64,000 bases of DNA, from positions 111,838,623 through 111,902,622 of the forward strand of contig CM056993.1 in the NCBI GenBank assembly GCA_029891345.1, written 5' to 3'. The position numbers and the translations under genes are program-made. Shown here piece by piece: positions 22,973 through 34,929 of the stretch. Numbering within the stretch: the stretch's first letter is position 1; every line of letters begins with the position of its first letter. This DNA is from Dryococelus australis (Eukaryota > Arthropoda > Insecta > Phasmatodea > Phasmatidae). Below the pieces are notes generated by a model. The model was not told the origin of the DNA, made no database searches, and saw only the letters and a program-made list of their open reading frames with translations.

Positions 22973-23285
22973 ACTTGCAATGGGCTGTGGATGAGCCCAC
23001 TGCAGAGTTATTAACAGTAAACTCTACAAAAGGTATTTTTAGAGTTCGTTGTATCCTTTTTGGAGTAAATAGGGGTCCAGCAATTTTCAATGGCTGATGG
23101 CAGCATTACTTGGAGGTTTACCAAGCATTGTAGTATTGTTAGATAATGTTCTTGTGGCTGACTTAAGTAGGGAAGAGCATTGGGCGAGAGTACGTTAGGT
23201 CATTTCCTGAATAGACAAAGCTGGACTTAGAATAAAGAAGAACAAATGTGTTTTTCAGCCACAAAAGTAAAATATTCAGGGTAGG
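22973..23285 (+). pseudogene. reverse transcriptase of Gypsy element 3, second part
   Basis: Reading resumes in the frame left at 18612: YLQWAVDEPTAELLTVNSTK, then GIFRVRCILFGVNRGPAIF (the LPFGV/APAIF region), a YLDD-like region reading LLDNVLVADLSREEHW (the YxDD box is damaged), and GLRIKKNKCVF. After about 23280 the normal thumb is replaced by pieces of a Mag-like element. Together with 18300-18612 it gives one RT. Confidence 0.8.
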
Positions 23286-23520
23286 CCTTGAGCCTAGGTC
23301 ATATGTAGTATACACCACATGAGATTGCTATAGAAACAGATGGTTTCTGGTACCTGCACCATATCAGCAAGTGGTCACCAGGTCAGAAGAAGTTCTTGAG
23401 GGTTTAGAAGTACCAGTAAGTACGGAAAGTGAGCAGACAACAGAACATAAGGTAGTAGAGATAGGTAGTGATGAGGAGGAGGAAGACATGAAGCAAGGAT
23501 TTAGGGACATCTTTTGGGAT
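23286..23520 (+). pseudogene. Mag-like integrase C-terminal fragment inserted in Gypsy element 3
   Basis: The segment is an inverted copy of 19129-19450: both give PRSYVV-TT, RNRWFL, APYQQVVT and VPVSTES, then an acidic tail (GSDEEEEDMKQGF here). It is on the + strand, while the related piece is on the minus strand. It lies between RT and integrase of Gypsy element 3, where such sequence does not belong, so it arrived by another insertion or rearrangement. Confidence 0.65.
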
Positions 23521-23574
23521 CATAATGGACTAGCACCATGCTTGCCTGCAGGAGTTCTTTTCCTTTCTGAAATG

Positions 23575-23814
23575 CTACTTCATCTTGTTGGTCCCATGTC
23601 CATAATGCCTCATTATCCAACAACCAATATAGAGGTTCCAGTTCTGTTTTTTGTCAGGCAAAAACCTCTCATAGAAATTCAAGATCCCAAGGAATACTTG
23701 CAAATCACATTTGTTTTTTGGCATTTGTGCTTTATGTATTGCCTTGACCTTCTTCTGTGTTGGATGGATATGGAATGATATATTGGTTCTGCTCCGTGCC
23801 TCACATGATGGCAT
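23575..23814 (-). pseudogene. RT thumb fragment in reverse orientation
   Basis: On the minus strand the frame reads PTQKKVKAIHKAQMPKNKCD, then LQVFLGILNFYERFLPDKKQ, the FLGxxNYYxRF motif that ends Ty3/Gypsy RT domains. It lies between + strand pieces of Gypsy element 3, in the opposite orientation. An inversion within element 3 or a small separate insertion would both explain it. Confidence 0.65.
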
Positions 23815-24620
23815 GATATGTTCAAAAGCATTTGCTAGAAGTTACATATGGTGGCCAAAACTCAGTGACGACATTGAGAAAATGGTTCAGCACTGTGAGA
23901 TTGCCTCAGGGAAAACCGGGCTCCACCAAGAATGCACATGATGTGGACCTTGCCCTAAAATCCATGGTCCAGCCTACACATGGATTTTGCAGTACTATTC
24001 ACAGGGAAAATATTTTTAATAGTTATTGATGCCCACTCAAAGTGGCCGGAAGTATGAGGGGGCCATCAATGCCAAGTGCAGGGGTAGTGAGTGATCTGAA
24101 GGAAATGTTCAGCATTCATGGATTGCCCGACATGGTTATATCTGATAATGGGACAGCGTTTGCATCCTGTGAGATGAAAAGATTTTTGAACCAGAATGGA
24201 ATTGCCTGCTGACATTCACCTCCATACTATCCTTCCAGCAATGGACAAGGAAAAAAGGCAATGAAGATTGTGAAGGACAAGTTAAAAAAACTGCAAACTG
24301 GCAACTGGCGCACAAGACTGCAGAGAATAAACTTTGCGCTATGTACCACACCAACAACTACAACCCAGAAATCCCCAGCTGAACTCTTGATGGACAGTAA
24401 ACTAAAAACAATTTTAGACTAGTTGCATCCCAGTACGCTGAGCACTTCAAGGTGGAGATGACTGACACAGACAACAAACTGGGAAGGCATTTCACATAAG
24501 GAGATCACATACTTCTGCGTAAATCTAGGTCAGGTCCCAAATGTATGCCTGGAGTGATGATCACCCTTGGGAAAGTAAGGACTAGAAGTATAATATTTAA
24601 TTGTCCAGTGAAAACACATA
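23790..24620 (+). pseudogene. integrase of Gypsy element 3 (Glu lost)
   Basis: Shifting frames give the zinc region SHDGMICSKAFARSYIWWPK and MVQHCEIAS, then the core with D in LIVIDAHSKWPEV and D in DMVISDNGTAFASCEMKRF. The third residue region reads SSNGQGKKAMKIVKDKL. Family members have a Glu-bearing AER here, so the catalytic Glu is replaced by Lys. The C-terminal part reads GPKCMPGVMI. The integrase is broken by stops, and no 3' LTR follows. Confidence 0.8.
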
Positions 24621-25764
24621 TCTTTGAAACAAACAAACTGAATGAATGGGCATTGTGGGTCACAATTTCTGCAGGTGCACAAAAAATTTCCCACAGCTGA
24701 TCTGAAAGATCCTTAACTATCGTAGATGCCTTCACGTTCCTGAGGGCAACAATATTACAAACTTGCTGAATGTGTCCAACACAGTCAACAAATATACATG
24801 TACTCCATTGTTATATGCCACATCATTTTTTTAGGGTCCTGAATATATTTGAACTCAGTGGTGTGTAACAAGTGTTTTTACAGGGTAAGCAATATCTACT
24901 AACAAACCCAATTTCCGACTTTGCTTACCCTCCACATGTATTTACCATTTTATAATACCTATCATTAGTTATAAAAACAGAAACAAATTGAATGTAATTA
25001 TAATTGAACTGAATATTATTTTGAGAGATAGTACAAATTATAAGAAAATTCCCGTTATCGTGAACACTTTCATCCTCTTTCCAAGGAAAAATGTAGGACT
25101 GGAGGACGCAAACATGACTGCTTACCCTGCCAAAGGAACACGGTCGAGCATGTGGCGTATTGTTGCTTGCGAGTCTGATTCATTGTTAGTCGCTCCCGTT
25201 TGTGGAAATGAATAATATATAGCAGCACTATGTGTGTACAGTGCGGGAGTTACGAAAACTCTGTTTCTCGAATCGGGAACGGGAAACTCTGAATTAAATG
25301 TGTTTAAAGTTACTGCGAAAACTATAAAGGGTCAAACATTTCCAATATGTATAGGGTAAGCATTGCTTAACTTGCATCTATTGAATAAATGCCACTGTTT
25401 GAACTTTTACTGATTACCACTAAAGATGAAAATTTGGTTGTTGTATGCCTTACAACTGTGTGCCTTATATAGGTTCCATTTGAATCCATCGTGATTAATG
25501 TATGGTTGTAGTTGCAGGAGAAATCACAGAAGTTTGGGAAACTATACAGGTTTGGTGGGTTTGCTAGGATTAAAATTATCTTATATTAAAGAATATTTCA
25601 TGCAGGTTATGTTTAATAACTATTTGCCACAGGTTTCTTTAGAGCCAGTGACATTAGTCCAATTATTGGGTTTTCAAGTTGAAATAATATTGCAGGATAC
25701 TGGAGTGAATCAAACATTAGGTATAATCCATTTAACGTAAGTGGGGTAAATTTTGACAGTTCTA

Positions 25765-25905
25765 GAAAAGTAGCACGACCACAATGTATCCTTCCACCAA
25801 AGTGGTTTTGTCACTGAAGAAATGACGTTTGTAAACAAATGTTTGAGTCCAATGCACTCTTGCATTTTCCTCTTTTCTCATGTTTCCTATCATGGTAGGC
25901 ACTGA
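25765..25905 (+). repeat. ~140-bp dispersed repeat, copy 1
   Basis: AAAAGTAGCACG...ATGTATCCTTCCACCA...GACGTTTGTAAACAAATG...GAGTCCAATGCAC...CTTGCATTTTCCTCTTT is closely matched at 61575-61716 in the same orientation. No coding. The family is unknown. Confidence 0.75.
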
Positions 25906-25924
25906 AAGATTGATGTTAACTAAC

Positions 25925-26935
25925 TTACATCCAGTAATTAATGTGAGATATTATAGCTAGGTTGACATTCCAATATAGTTTATTTATTTTTGTAATTGCC
26001 ATGTTAACTTTGTTGGAGTTCTGTTTATTTTACTTTAAGGGAAAAAGAAAACAGCTTGGGAGGGGTCATTGATTTAACGTCTTTCGCAAGACAGCTTTAT
26101 TTTGATGTTCTTACTAGTGTGTGGCATTTTGAGTTGTATAGTGTTTTGATGCAGCAGTGGAAAATTTTTCTTGTATGGAAATAACATTTATTAAATTATT
26201 GTAACTTCAAAATTTTTAAGTTCAATGAAAAAACAAAACGTTATACATACGTCATTGTTCATATTCATACAGATGCAGAACTCTACACACACACGCACAT
26301 TCACATGCACACGCACACGCACTCGCATGCGCGCTTCGACCGAAGTTAACCTTACACTCAATGAATTTATGATATAGACAAATATCATTCTACAACTGCA
26401 AAAGTGTTGAAAATGAGACTTTTTCAGGACACATGCATTTCAGTAAATATATTAATGGTTTACAAATACATTATTTACAAAACACTCAAATTTACCATTT
26501 GTAAAATTCACAATATCTTGAACACATGTTTTTCTATGGTAATCCTTGAAGTTTACTTCACTTAAATTACATTTGTTTGTGACTAGCATTGAATAATTTT
26601 TTTGCAGACTCATTCAGTAAAATCAACACTGTACACTCCAGAACCCAACAAACTTAAACTTAGATACAATAATTATATTCGTGTTGCTTCATTGCAGGTG
26701 GCGGTTAAGGAAAATGGTGGAACAAGCAGTTTTACAAAGCAGTAAACACGTGCCCATTAATATTATATTTCAGTCAAGAAAACACACTACAGCGGTACCT
26801 ACAACCTACTGTGCATAAAGAAAGTAAATAACACAGTAGTTAACTACTGATAAACTATTCAGACAACACCAACAAAATACTTGTATAAACACAATGATAA
26901 AGAAGCACTCACACAACGGCATTCACTGGGCTGGA
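25925..26935 (+). repeat. ~1-kb dispersed repeat, copy 1 (related to the insert at 41.1-42.36 kb)
   Basis: GATATTATAGCTAGGTTG.CATTCCAA at the start, ATGGAAATAACATT, a CA-rich block near 26286-26330, TTACAAAACACTC/GTAAAATTCACAA and CAGTCAAGAAAACACACTACAGCGGTACC all recur in the same order at 41335-42180. No coding. This copy lacks the terminal inverted repeats seen around the second copy. Confidence 0.7.
26286..26330. repeat. CA-rich microsatellite within a dispersed repeat
   Basis: Imperfect (CA)n/(CGCA)n. The paired copy has a CA block plus a long TC run at the matching position (41640-41742), so simple repeats have grown independently in the two copies. Confidence 0.7.
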
Positions 26936-28435
26936 AACTGGAAACATAAACAATGTTAGCCATTGGCTGGAAACGTTTACTTCTTGTACGTGTTGACATG
27001 CACTGTTATAATTGCTAAATATATTTTAAAAGCCCATTCACTAAAAGCCAAACAAAAATTAATATTGCTTTAAAAACATAATTTAAACCACACATGTTGT
27101 AAGTATAATTAAAATATTTAAATACATCTTTTAGTTCTGAGTACTGTTTTCTTCCAAAGCCATCATCAGAATCAACTTAACAACATGCATCCCATAGAAA
27201 TACATCAGCTGATATAATACTTTACAAACGAGAACATTTACTGTTTATATTGTGTGTAGGTTGGTTATATTGTTTGTCAGATTTTACCCCACTAATATGA
27301 AATGGACTATAAGGTTGTGAAGACAGAGAAACTATGTTATACTTGCTATGCGTGTAGGAAAACAAAATCATTTCTCGAATAAATGCTTTTATAATAAAGG
27401 AAACTTAAAAAATATAGAGCAGGAGAATGAAAAAGAGGGAAGGAACTTCAGGAATAAATCAAATAAGTTTGGTCATACAAAATTCCTGCCTGGTAAAGAA
27501 ATTGAATGTTTATTTGAAAGGAAAAATTGTATGCATGTGTTAAGTATAAAAAAGGTTGGAAACAGCTGAGCTTCCTGCATGATGTGTTCTGTATTTGATT
27601 TATCTGATAGGTGTGAACTCTTACTTGTCTGATTTTAATTGTTCATCTCCTTTTCTCTCAAAATTTGTATGCCTGATGGATTCGACCATCTCCTAGACTT
27701 TTATTTGTGAGACATTAAAAATTACTTTTGTATACATCCCCTTTGTAAGATGTAGGCAGTCTTCATGACCATATTCTGAAAGGCTGCGAGATATTAATAG
27801 ATTCTCTAGGGATAAATCAGCTCATCTGGGAGTCAATGTAACAAAAGTTAATTTATGTTATGTATCCCTGCAAGCAGAGGAATTATTTGAACATTTCTTA
27901 TGAAACATCTTCAGATTTGCATTCAGCATGCTATCATACATCATAATGGAATCGTTTCTGTCCGTTTTCTACAGTTCTGAAGTTCTTTGTCTTGGTATGT
28001 AGTGTAATGTACTTGGAAAGCATTTTACACAAATACTACCCAGCTCACGTGTCCTACAAAGAAAATGTAACACCGTATTGATTTATTTTTAGATCTACAT
28101 TCTTAAGTGGGTTTTCTTCCACTATATGATAGGAATCTTTACTCTCAGTTTTACAAGTATTGTCGCAATATTCAGTGTAAAGTTGAAAATGAATGTGCTT
28201 GGTTCTTGAATGGTTTTAATTGGATAATTTTTCTCTCATTGATAGTTAGTATGTTACCATTGATTTTTCCTGGTAGCAGAGAATTAGTGTGGTTTGTATT
28301 TTTTTGTGTTTCTTATAACTATATGTGGAATTACCAAAGTTATTTATCATTTTATAATGCTACAACATTCGTGTATATTATGCAGTGTTATTATCAGTAT
28401 TATAGTGAAGGTTTATCATTTGTTTGTGTTTGCAG
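26936..28435. other. AT-rich stretch upstream of the first visible dynein exon
   Basis: No exon with protein similarity was recognised. Since the exon at 28436 begins with a splice acceptor, this should be intronic. Earlier dynein exons must lie further upstream or be too short to see. Confidence 0.4.
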
Positions 28436-28606
28436 ATGGGTTTACATTGGGCTCGTTATGTACACAAATTGGATCGTGTGGTAGAAGAAGCACTGAAGCT
28501 AAGCACAAGGAACTCTCTACAGGTTATGTTGGATATACTGAGCCGGGGTGGGTCTGGTGACCCAGCACCACTGCTTGACATCAGTGTCTATCTCTCTGAC
28601 AACAAG
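28436..28606 (+). CDS. axonemal dynein heavy chain, exon A (N-terminal tail)
   Basis: The exon is 171 bp, phase 0 at both ends, preceded by TTTGTTTGTGTTTGCAG and followed by GTGATG. It encodes 57 residues, with HWARYVHKLDRVVEEALKLS, then TRNSLQVMLDILSRGG, then PAPLLDISVYLSDNK. This matches the tail region of dynein heavy chains (the end of the DHC_N1 region), whose role is dimer and intermediate/light-chain assembly in cilia and sperm flagella. It starts with ATG, but the acceptor and the internal position in the family show it is not the gene start. It is the first of four phase-compatible exons. Which DNAH paralogue it is remains open. Confidence 0.8.
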
Positions 28607-29672
28607 GTGATGAATATACTACTGTTTCTCTTTGCTGCATAGTGCATAAAGTTTCAAGACTTGCTACTAAAGTCCATTTGGAATCTAATGTGAACAACTT
28701 TTGAGCAGGGGGACAGTGTTAATGCTCTATGGAGTACAGTTTGTTTAATTGTTAAATATAGATTTCTCAAGGCATGCAACATTTGTAGTTTTCAGTTAAG
28801 TTTTGGGAAGTTGCAATCCTATTTAATTTAACTCCTTGTTTTCAGATGTCATTTCAGTGCAGTTGTGTGGAATCATAATTTTTCATATAACTCAGATATG
28901 AAGACAGCCACTTAATTATTTGTAAATTCAAACTGTGTTTTAATTGTTTGGCCGAAATGTGTATTCCAACCATCTTACTTCAGCGTGTATAGGCTGCACA
29001 TTTTTACAAAAATATGACTACAAAAAGTGGGTGCGGCTTATTTACAAGATATTGGCATTTAAAAAAAAATTTCCCCTGTGAAGTGCTGAGAAAATTATTT
29101 AGGTTGAAAGTATTTTTGCATGAATTTATAACAAACCATTCAAGAAGAAATGCTATTATATGAATAATATGATACATTTAATTTACCTTTAAAGAAAAGC
29201 TTATCACAATGAAACAGGTGTGTCTACCCTGGCTGTATGGTAGCCGTCCTTCTTACAGTGTTAAACTTTTGTGGGTGTTATATATTCGTGACTTGAGCCA
29301 TTTTTCTTCCCAGCAAACCACTTCTTTTCCACTGGGCCCCTTATTTTTTCTTTTCCTTTTCTTGCAAAAAACTTTGTTTTCCTTTCGGGTAAATACCATA
29401 ACAAAAATCCCTGTTATAACTCTTGCAAGGAACACCTTTCACTTAAAATACAAAATTGAGACAGTAAAAAGGAACTGATTACTTTGACACCTAGATTTTC
29501 TTGGTCTAATTTCCAGAGCAGATGGATGGAATTTTCAACTATAACATTGAATAACTACAATTTTAATCTGGTGCTTTAATAGTTATATTTAATGACATAA
29601 TATTACACTTACACTAAGAAGAGAATCTGTGCCTTCAGACATATTTTAAAAATGTATATGGAATTTTTGCAG
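28607..29672 (+). other. dynein intron 1 (1,066 bp)
   Basis: Bounded by GTGATG and TTTTTGCAG. Near 29005-29045 it contains GTGCGGCTTATTTAC-like sequence resembling the end of a DNA transposon, with no matching opposite end recognised. No other gene seen. Confidence 0.7.
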
Positions 29673-29865
29673 ATCACTTTTGTGCCATCGCTACAAGAAA
29701 TAGGTTTTGTGTTACGTGGTATCAAGCGCTTAATAGTCAGCGCCATGAAGGAAATAGACCGACTTCATAAGTCGTACAAACTATCTGCCAATGGCTTGCG
29801 CCCATACAGTGACGTTGTGGATGATGATGAAGAGTCCAGTAAGCTTCAGGTGCTCATTAATCAAG
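29673..29865 (+). CDS. axonemal dynein heavy chain, exon B (tail)
   Basis: The exon follows GGAATTTTTGCAG and encodes ITFVPSLQEIGFVLRGIKRL, IVSAMKEIDRLHKSYKLS, then an acidic DDDEESSKLQVLINQ. The wording follows exon A directly, as in dynein tails. I place the donor at 29865 (CAAG|GTGATT, phase 1), because joining to 45002 then gives a gap-free family match (LINQ-E-MTTNTQKIVEY). Weaker donors at 29838 (GTAAGC) and 29849 (GTGCTC) are possible. Exon B reads in phase 0 from exon A. No stops. Confidence 0.8.
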
Positions 29866-30359
29866 GTGATTATCAAATGGTTGGGAAATTAACTATGAGT
29901 TATCATGATAATGTGACTTATAAAATGAAATGAACCAGTTTAGTAACTAAAGGATTTTACATTTTGAATGTATTATCTGTTTGTTTCATGAATTTTTTGT
30001 GTGTGAGTTGAATTGTCTATTGCTTAATTCTAAACAAACTGAAAATTGTGTAGACCTAACTGTTAAAAAAAAAACTGGCAAATTAAAACAAACTTTGAGG
30101 CCAATGCTGGAGTGGCTCATTAAAAATTGTAGTGTACCTATGTTGATTTGTTAAATTTTGGTATATATTTAAGTTATTTTTTTTAGTTTGTGTTAATTGA
30201 GGCATCTAATAATTCAACTTAATATAGTTAAGTTACTCTTGGAATTAAATGTTCTTAAACATAGAGTAACACATATACATACCCATGCAGTACAGAATAT
30301 GCCAGAGATATCCTGTTTACATTCCTAATGTCATCTGGGTATCCCTGGAAACTTAGGGC

Positions 30360-31345
30360 CTTTTTGCTAATATTCTCAATATCCCTTTTGTATTCCCGGG
30401 ATATTTGGGAGTAAACAGGAATATTCCCATTTTCCTCTTTGTATTCCTGGAATATTTAGGAGTAGATGGAAATATTCTCATTTTCCTATTGGTATTCTTG
30501 GGATATTTTAGAGTAATCAGGAATATTCTCATTTTCCTCTAAGTATTCCTGGTTTATTTAGATGTAATCAGGAATATTCTCATTTTCCTCTTAATATTCC
30601 TGGGGTATTATGGAATAAATGGAAATATTCTCATTTTCCTCTTTGTATTCCTGGGATATTAGACAGTTAATGGGAATATTCTCATTTTCCTCTTTGTATT
30701 CGTGGTACATTTTGTAATCAACAGGAATATTCTCATTTTCCTATTTGTATTCTTGGAATATTTGGAAGCAAACAGGATTGTTCTCATTTTACTCTTTGTA
30801 TTCCTGGGATATTTAGGAGTAAATAAAAATATTCCTATTTTACTCTTTCTATTCCATTGATATTTAGGAGTAAATAAAAATATTCTCATTTTCCTTTTTG
30901 TATCCTAATGATGGGAGTAATCAGGAATATTCTCATTTTACTCTCTGTGTCCCAATGATATTTGGGAGTAAACATGAATATTCCCATTTTACTCTTTGTA
31001 TTTCTAGGATATGTAGGAGTAAATAAGAATATTCTTATTTTACTCTTTCCATTCCTAGGATATTTCGGATTAAATAGGAATATTCACATCTTACTATTTG
31101 AATGTCTGGAATATTTGGGAGTAAATAAAAATATTCTCATTTTACTCCTAATATTCCTGGAATATTTGGGAGTAAACAGGAATATTCTCACTTTACTCTT
31201 TGTATTCTTGGAATATTTGGAAGTAAACAGGAATATTCTCATTTTACTGTTTGTATTCCTGGGATATTTAGGAGTTAAAAAAAATCCCCATTTTCCTTTT
31301 TGTATCCTAAGGATATTTGGGAGTGTGTATTTAGGAATATTCATA
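30360..31345. repeat. 51-bp minisatellite, about 19 units
   Basis: The unit is roughly GGAATATTCTCATTTTACTC, then TTTGTATTCCTGGGATATTT, then AGGAGTAAACA. It repeats at ~51-bp spacing (for example 30418, 30468, 30520). Because 51 bp equals 17 codons, long open frames appear on both strands (30962-31405 +, 31084-31353 -, 30659-30889 -), but they simply translate the repeat. Most units contain the palindrome GAATATTC. Copies differ by scattered substitutions, so the array is old. Confidence 0.9.
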
Positions 31346-31700
31346 TGTTCCACTTTATTATACGTAAATAATAATCGAAAAAGTGAGAATAATCAACGTT
31401 CATAATATGAAACACTTGGCATATATTTACTAAACAGTTTTTATATACGCTTATAAAAATCTAATATACCACTTGTCATAGTGATGTAATCATATATTCT
31501 GACGACATATTCTTATCTGCCTGACAAATACAAATTTGTAGACTTGTCACTCGATACACTTTAAAGTTTAATAAAAAATACTTAAAATAAAAATAAAATA
31601 CTCAAAAATTAGATAAATAAAAAATTTTATGTCTATAATGAGAGGCAAGATATTATTTATTCGTTTCCAAGCTATATAATACTTATGAACTCTTATCCCA

Positions 31701-32255
31701 GCGCATGTCACGGTAGCAGAGTGGTGTACGGCGTAAGTCTGGCGACCCAAGGTCCGGCAGTTCGATCCCGCTCTATTCCAGATGGTATTTTAAGTTCTAA
31801 AAAAAGCAGCGCCCATAGCGGTCAATTCCAGAACCAGTATGGTGGCCAAGAGCATGTGAGATCGACTGATCGAACGAGAGCGACACCAGTGCTCCTAGTG
31901 GCCAATGCCAGCAATTTCCTCAGAATATCTAGGAATTTCTTAGAGATATTATTATGCACCTTAAAGATATTCATGGCATATTTTGGGAGTGTAAACAGAA
32001 CATTTTTAGCATGTTCCCGAGATTTCTCTGGGAATGAATACGGGTATGAGAGTATATTCTAGGGATACCCTAATATTTCTCAAAGAATATCCGTTGCATA
32101 TCTTGGGAGAGGGATAAGGTCGGACATAACTTATCTCTGGAACATTCCAGTAATATGCTCAGAATATCTAGGAATTTCAAAGGGATATTCCAGTATTCCT
32201 GCAAGAATATATTTGGGATATTCTCAGGATATCCTTGTGCTGTGTGGGTATGCAC
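31701..32255 (+). repeat. tRNA-derived SINE joined to sequence like the minisatellite
   Basis: An A box TAGCAGAGTGG (31714-31724) and a B box AGTTCGATCCC (31759-31769) are 34 bp apart, as in tRNA genes. Cloverleaf stems are poor, so this is a SINE head. The body (31770-31915) is unique. From about 31915 to 32240 it again carries AGAATATCTAGGAATTTC, GGGATATTCCAG and GGATATCC words like those of the neighbouring minisatellite. Confidence 0.6.
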
Positions 32256-33794
32256 AAGCACAAACTCTTACCATGGGATTAAATGAATGAATGATTTTTG
32301 TGTTCATGTACCATCTAACATCCACAAGTCCTGGTAGTCTCAAAGTCAGACAGTTACTTTCATTGATAACACAGATGATCAATGTCATTGACATGTGTCA
32401 CAGAACATATATTCTTTAGCATACAAAATTTAGCAGAAACCCATGGTTTTGGTAAATATGCATGCAGTGTTGTTGTTTGACTCTTCATTATCAATAGTCA
32501 TAACTTTTTTTTTTAGCAGCAATATGGTTTAGAATGTGAAATTATACATTTATATTTATATGTTTGGAGCATTAACATTTCCATATTTTTCCATAATGTG
32601 AATTCTTGATTATCTATTATCCAGCAGTTCACTTCCACATGCTCACTTACAAACTTAGAAATAAGTCCTTGCAGGAAAGAACATTCTGACAATTCCAGGC
32701 TGCATGCTGTGTATTCTGTCTCACTGAGCTCAAAACAAGGACTTGGTGACTCTTTGAACTCCAAATTACCAAGAGTATATGATGAAATGGTGCCATCCAT
32801 TCACACTGTTATAGTGTATATTATCACTCCCCAGTCGGAATCTTTATAGATAATTATTTTAGAGCCCTTGCCTCTGAGCATTTATTGTTCTCTAGTTTCT
32901 TGTCACTGGTGCCCTTCGCATTCTGAAGCACTCCAAGAATGAGTTTGTTGATCCTGAATATATATCATGAGGTTACAAATGTAATATCTGGTCTGCTTAT
33001 ATGATATATCTAAGTCAAACTGCCAACTAATTCTGTCACTTGTATCACCAAATACCATTGTGCTATCCACTAGAGAGGAGGAGATTTTGCTTTGCCGTAG
33101 ATAAAACAACTGTGTATTTTGATTCAGTTAGCTTATGTTAACATATTTACTTTCTGTTTGTAATTTTTTTTACTTCTATTCAAATGAAACATTGCAAGTC
33201 CCAATGTCTTTGCGACTAAACTTTTTTTTTTTTCAGCTTTTCGGAAAGTTCTCATGTTTTTAATTCTTCTATCAGAAGCAAGATATTGTCTATCTATAAA
33301 ACTAACCACACATTGTCTTCAGTAAACAAATGTCAAAGCTGAATTTTCTCAAGCTATACTTATTTGCAAACTGATTACACCTTTGGTTCAGGTAGAAATA
33401 TTGTTACTTACAAATATTAATGTCATTGACACATTTTTTCTGTGTCGCTATCAGTATTGTATATCAACCTCTCCTTATTTCTTATCTTGTAAGCAATAAG
33501 ATTATTGTGAAAGCACTTGTTTCAATATTCACTTTCAAAGTTAACCACTGTCCCCCCTCCTTCCCCCAACCTGAAAAAAATCTGAATGCCTACCTTGTCT
33601 GGGTTGTGAGTTGTGACTAGCAATGATTTTTTTTTAACTTTCCTGGATTCTGATGGGTTTAGTGGAAGTAATCTCCTCCACATTTGCTCTGAATCTGGAT
33701 TTAAGAGGGGTAAAAGGAAGACAATAATATTTGTTTGAACCTGGAGATGCTTACTTTGCTCATGTTCTGTCCACCTTTTCATTATCAAGAATGA

Positions 33795-33798
<4 letters not shown>

Positions 33799-33850
<52 letters not shown>
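33799..33850. repeat. (AT)n microsatellite
   Basis: About 50 bp of almost pure AT dinucleotides. No genes nearby; it is inside dynein intron 2. Confidence 0.95.
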
Positions 33851-33852
<2 letters not shown>

Positions 33853-34929
33853 CATGTTCACCCATCTCTGTTTTCCCTCTCATTGAACAAACCCCTTCAA
33901 CACAGCATTTCTTCTTCCCATCGCCTGTGTATTATTTATGTTGTTGCATATTTCACTAGCTTTATTGGAACACTTAATTGACTGTACGTGTTTACAACAG
34001 CAACTATCAGTTTCTTATTAAGTCCTTAATCTGTCACCTCGATGGCCATCTTTCTGCCACCCACTAGACCACACACCAGTAACCTACACAATCTGTAATG
34101 ACTCACCAGTGTTACCAACTTTTACAATATATCACTAATCTCTCTATAAATTACACTTTTAAAAAATAATACACACATTAAAATATGAAATTTACTTTAG
34201 TGCATAGTTACTTAAATAACTATGTTCCTTGACACTCCTTTGTAGCCTCAACTTTATACTGACATTTTGTCCTTTCCTCTGCTGTCTGGATGAGATCATT
34301 TGTTCAGTTGCAAACCCTCAAAACCCTTTATGGTGAATACCTTGTCCTAATATAAACCATCAATAGTCTTCATCATGAACTCCTCCTGATGTAAACACTC
34401 TAAAACCTTAATCATAAACTCCTCTTCCTTCTGATGTATTTGGTTCTACTTGTACAACTCTTTGTTCCCCTGTCCAGTAGGGCTGCACATTATGTGTCAG
34501 TTAAAACTCACATTTGTTAGTGTATGTTCCCTTTGAACATTGGACCTCCTTAGGTGAAACGTATCTCTTCTCTTTCAAATCCTACCATTGTGGGCTTAGT
34601 GTTCTTGTCATAGCAAGCCTTGTTCCAGGAATCATTCTTTAACCGTGTTTAATAGAAATTGGTCACAACAAGGTTTTAACAGGTTATCATGGATAGGCGG
34701 TGTAGTTCTAGTTCTTCAACTGCATAGTAATTGTGTTGGACTAAACTTGCATAATAGCCTTCCTACCATGTTACAAGGCAGCATGTAGGTGTTGTTGCAG
34801 TCTCTGGCCACACGTTCAGGCAGCCATTTTGCAACATAGCATCAACTTGCTATGTTACAATACACATCTTCAGCACTTACGTTGGGGTACGTTTTGTAGC
34901 ATTGTCTGGTTTCCTATAAAGTTTGGGTT

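Noticed and set aside
25498..25740. Possible upstream dynein exon (80-aa frame)
   Set aside because: No motif matches the dynein tail, and no convincing acceptor and donor pair with compatible phase was seen.
28107..28435. Coding sequence just upstream of the first dynein exon
   Set aside because: AT-rich, rich in Phe/Tyr/Ile by composition, and ends in a polypyrimidine tract and acceptor, as intron sequence would.
30360..31345. CRISPR-like array
   Set aside because: Units are contiguous and diverged with no unique spacers; the context is eukaryotic.
30962..31405. 147-aa hydrophobic reading frame that could look like a membrane protein
   Set aside because: It is the translation of the 51-bp minisatellite (17 codons per unit), and similar frames exist on the other strand.
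31701..31785. Functional tRNA gene
   Set aside because: A and B boxes are present but the cloverleaf does not pair well; it fits a SINE head.
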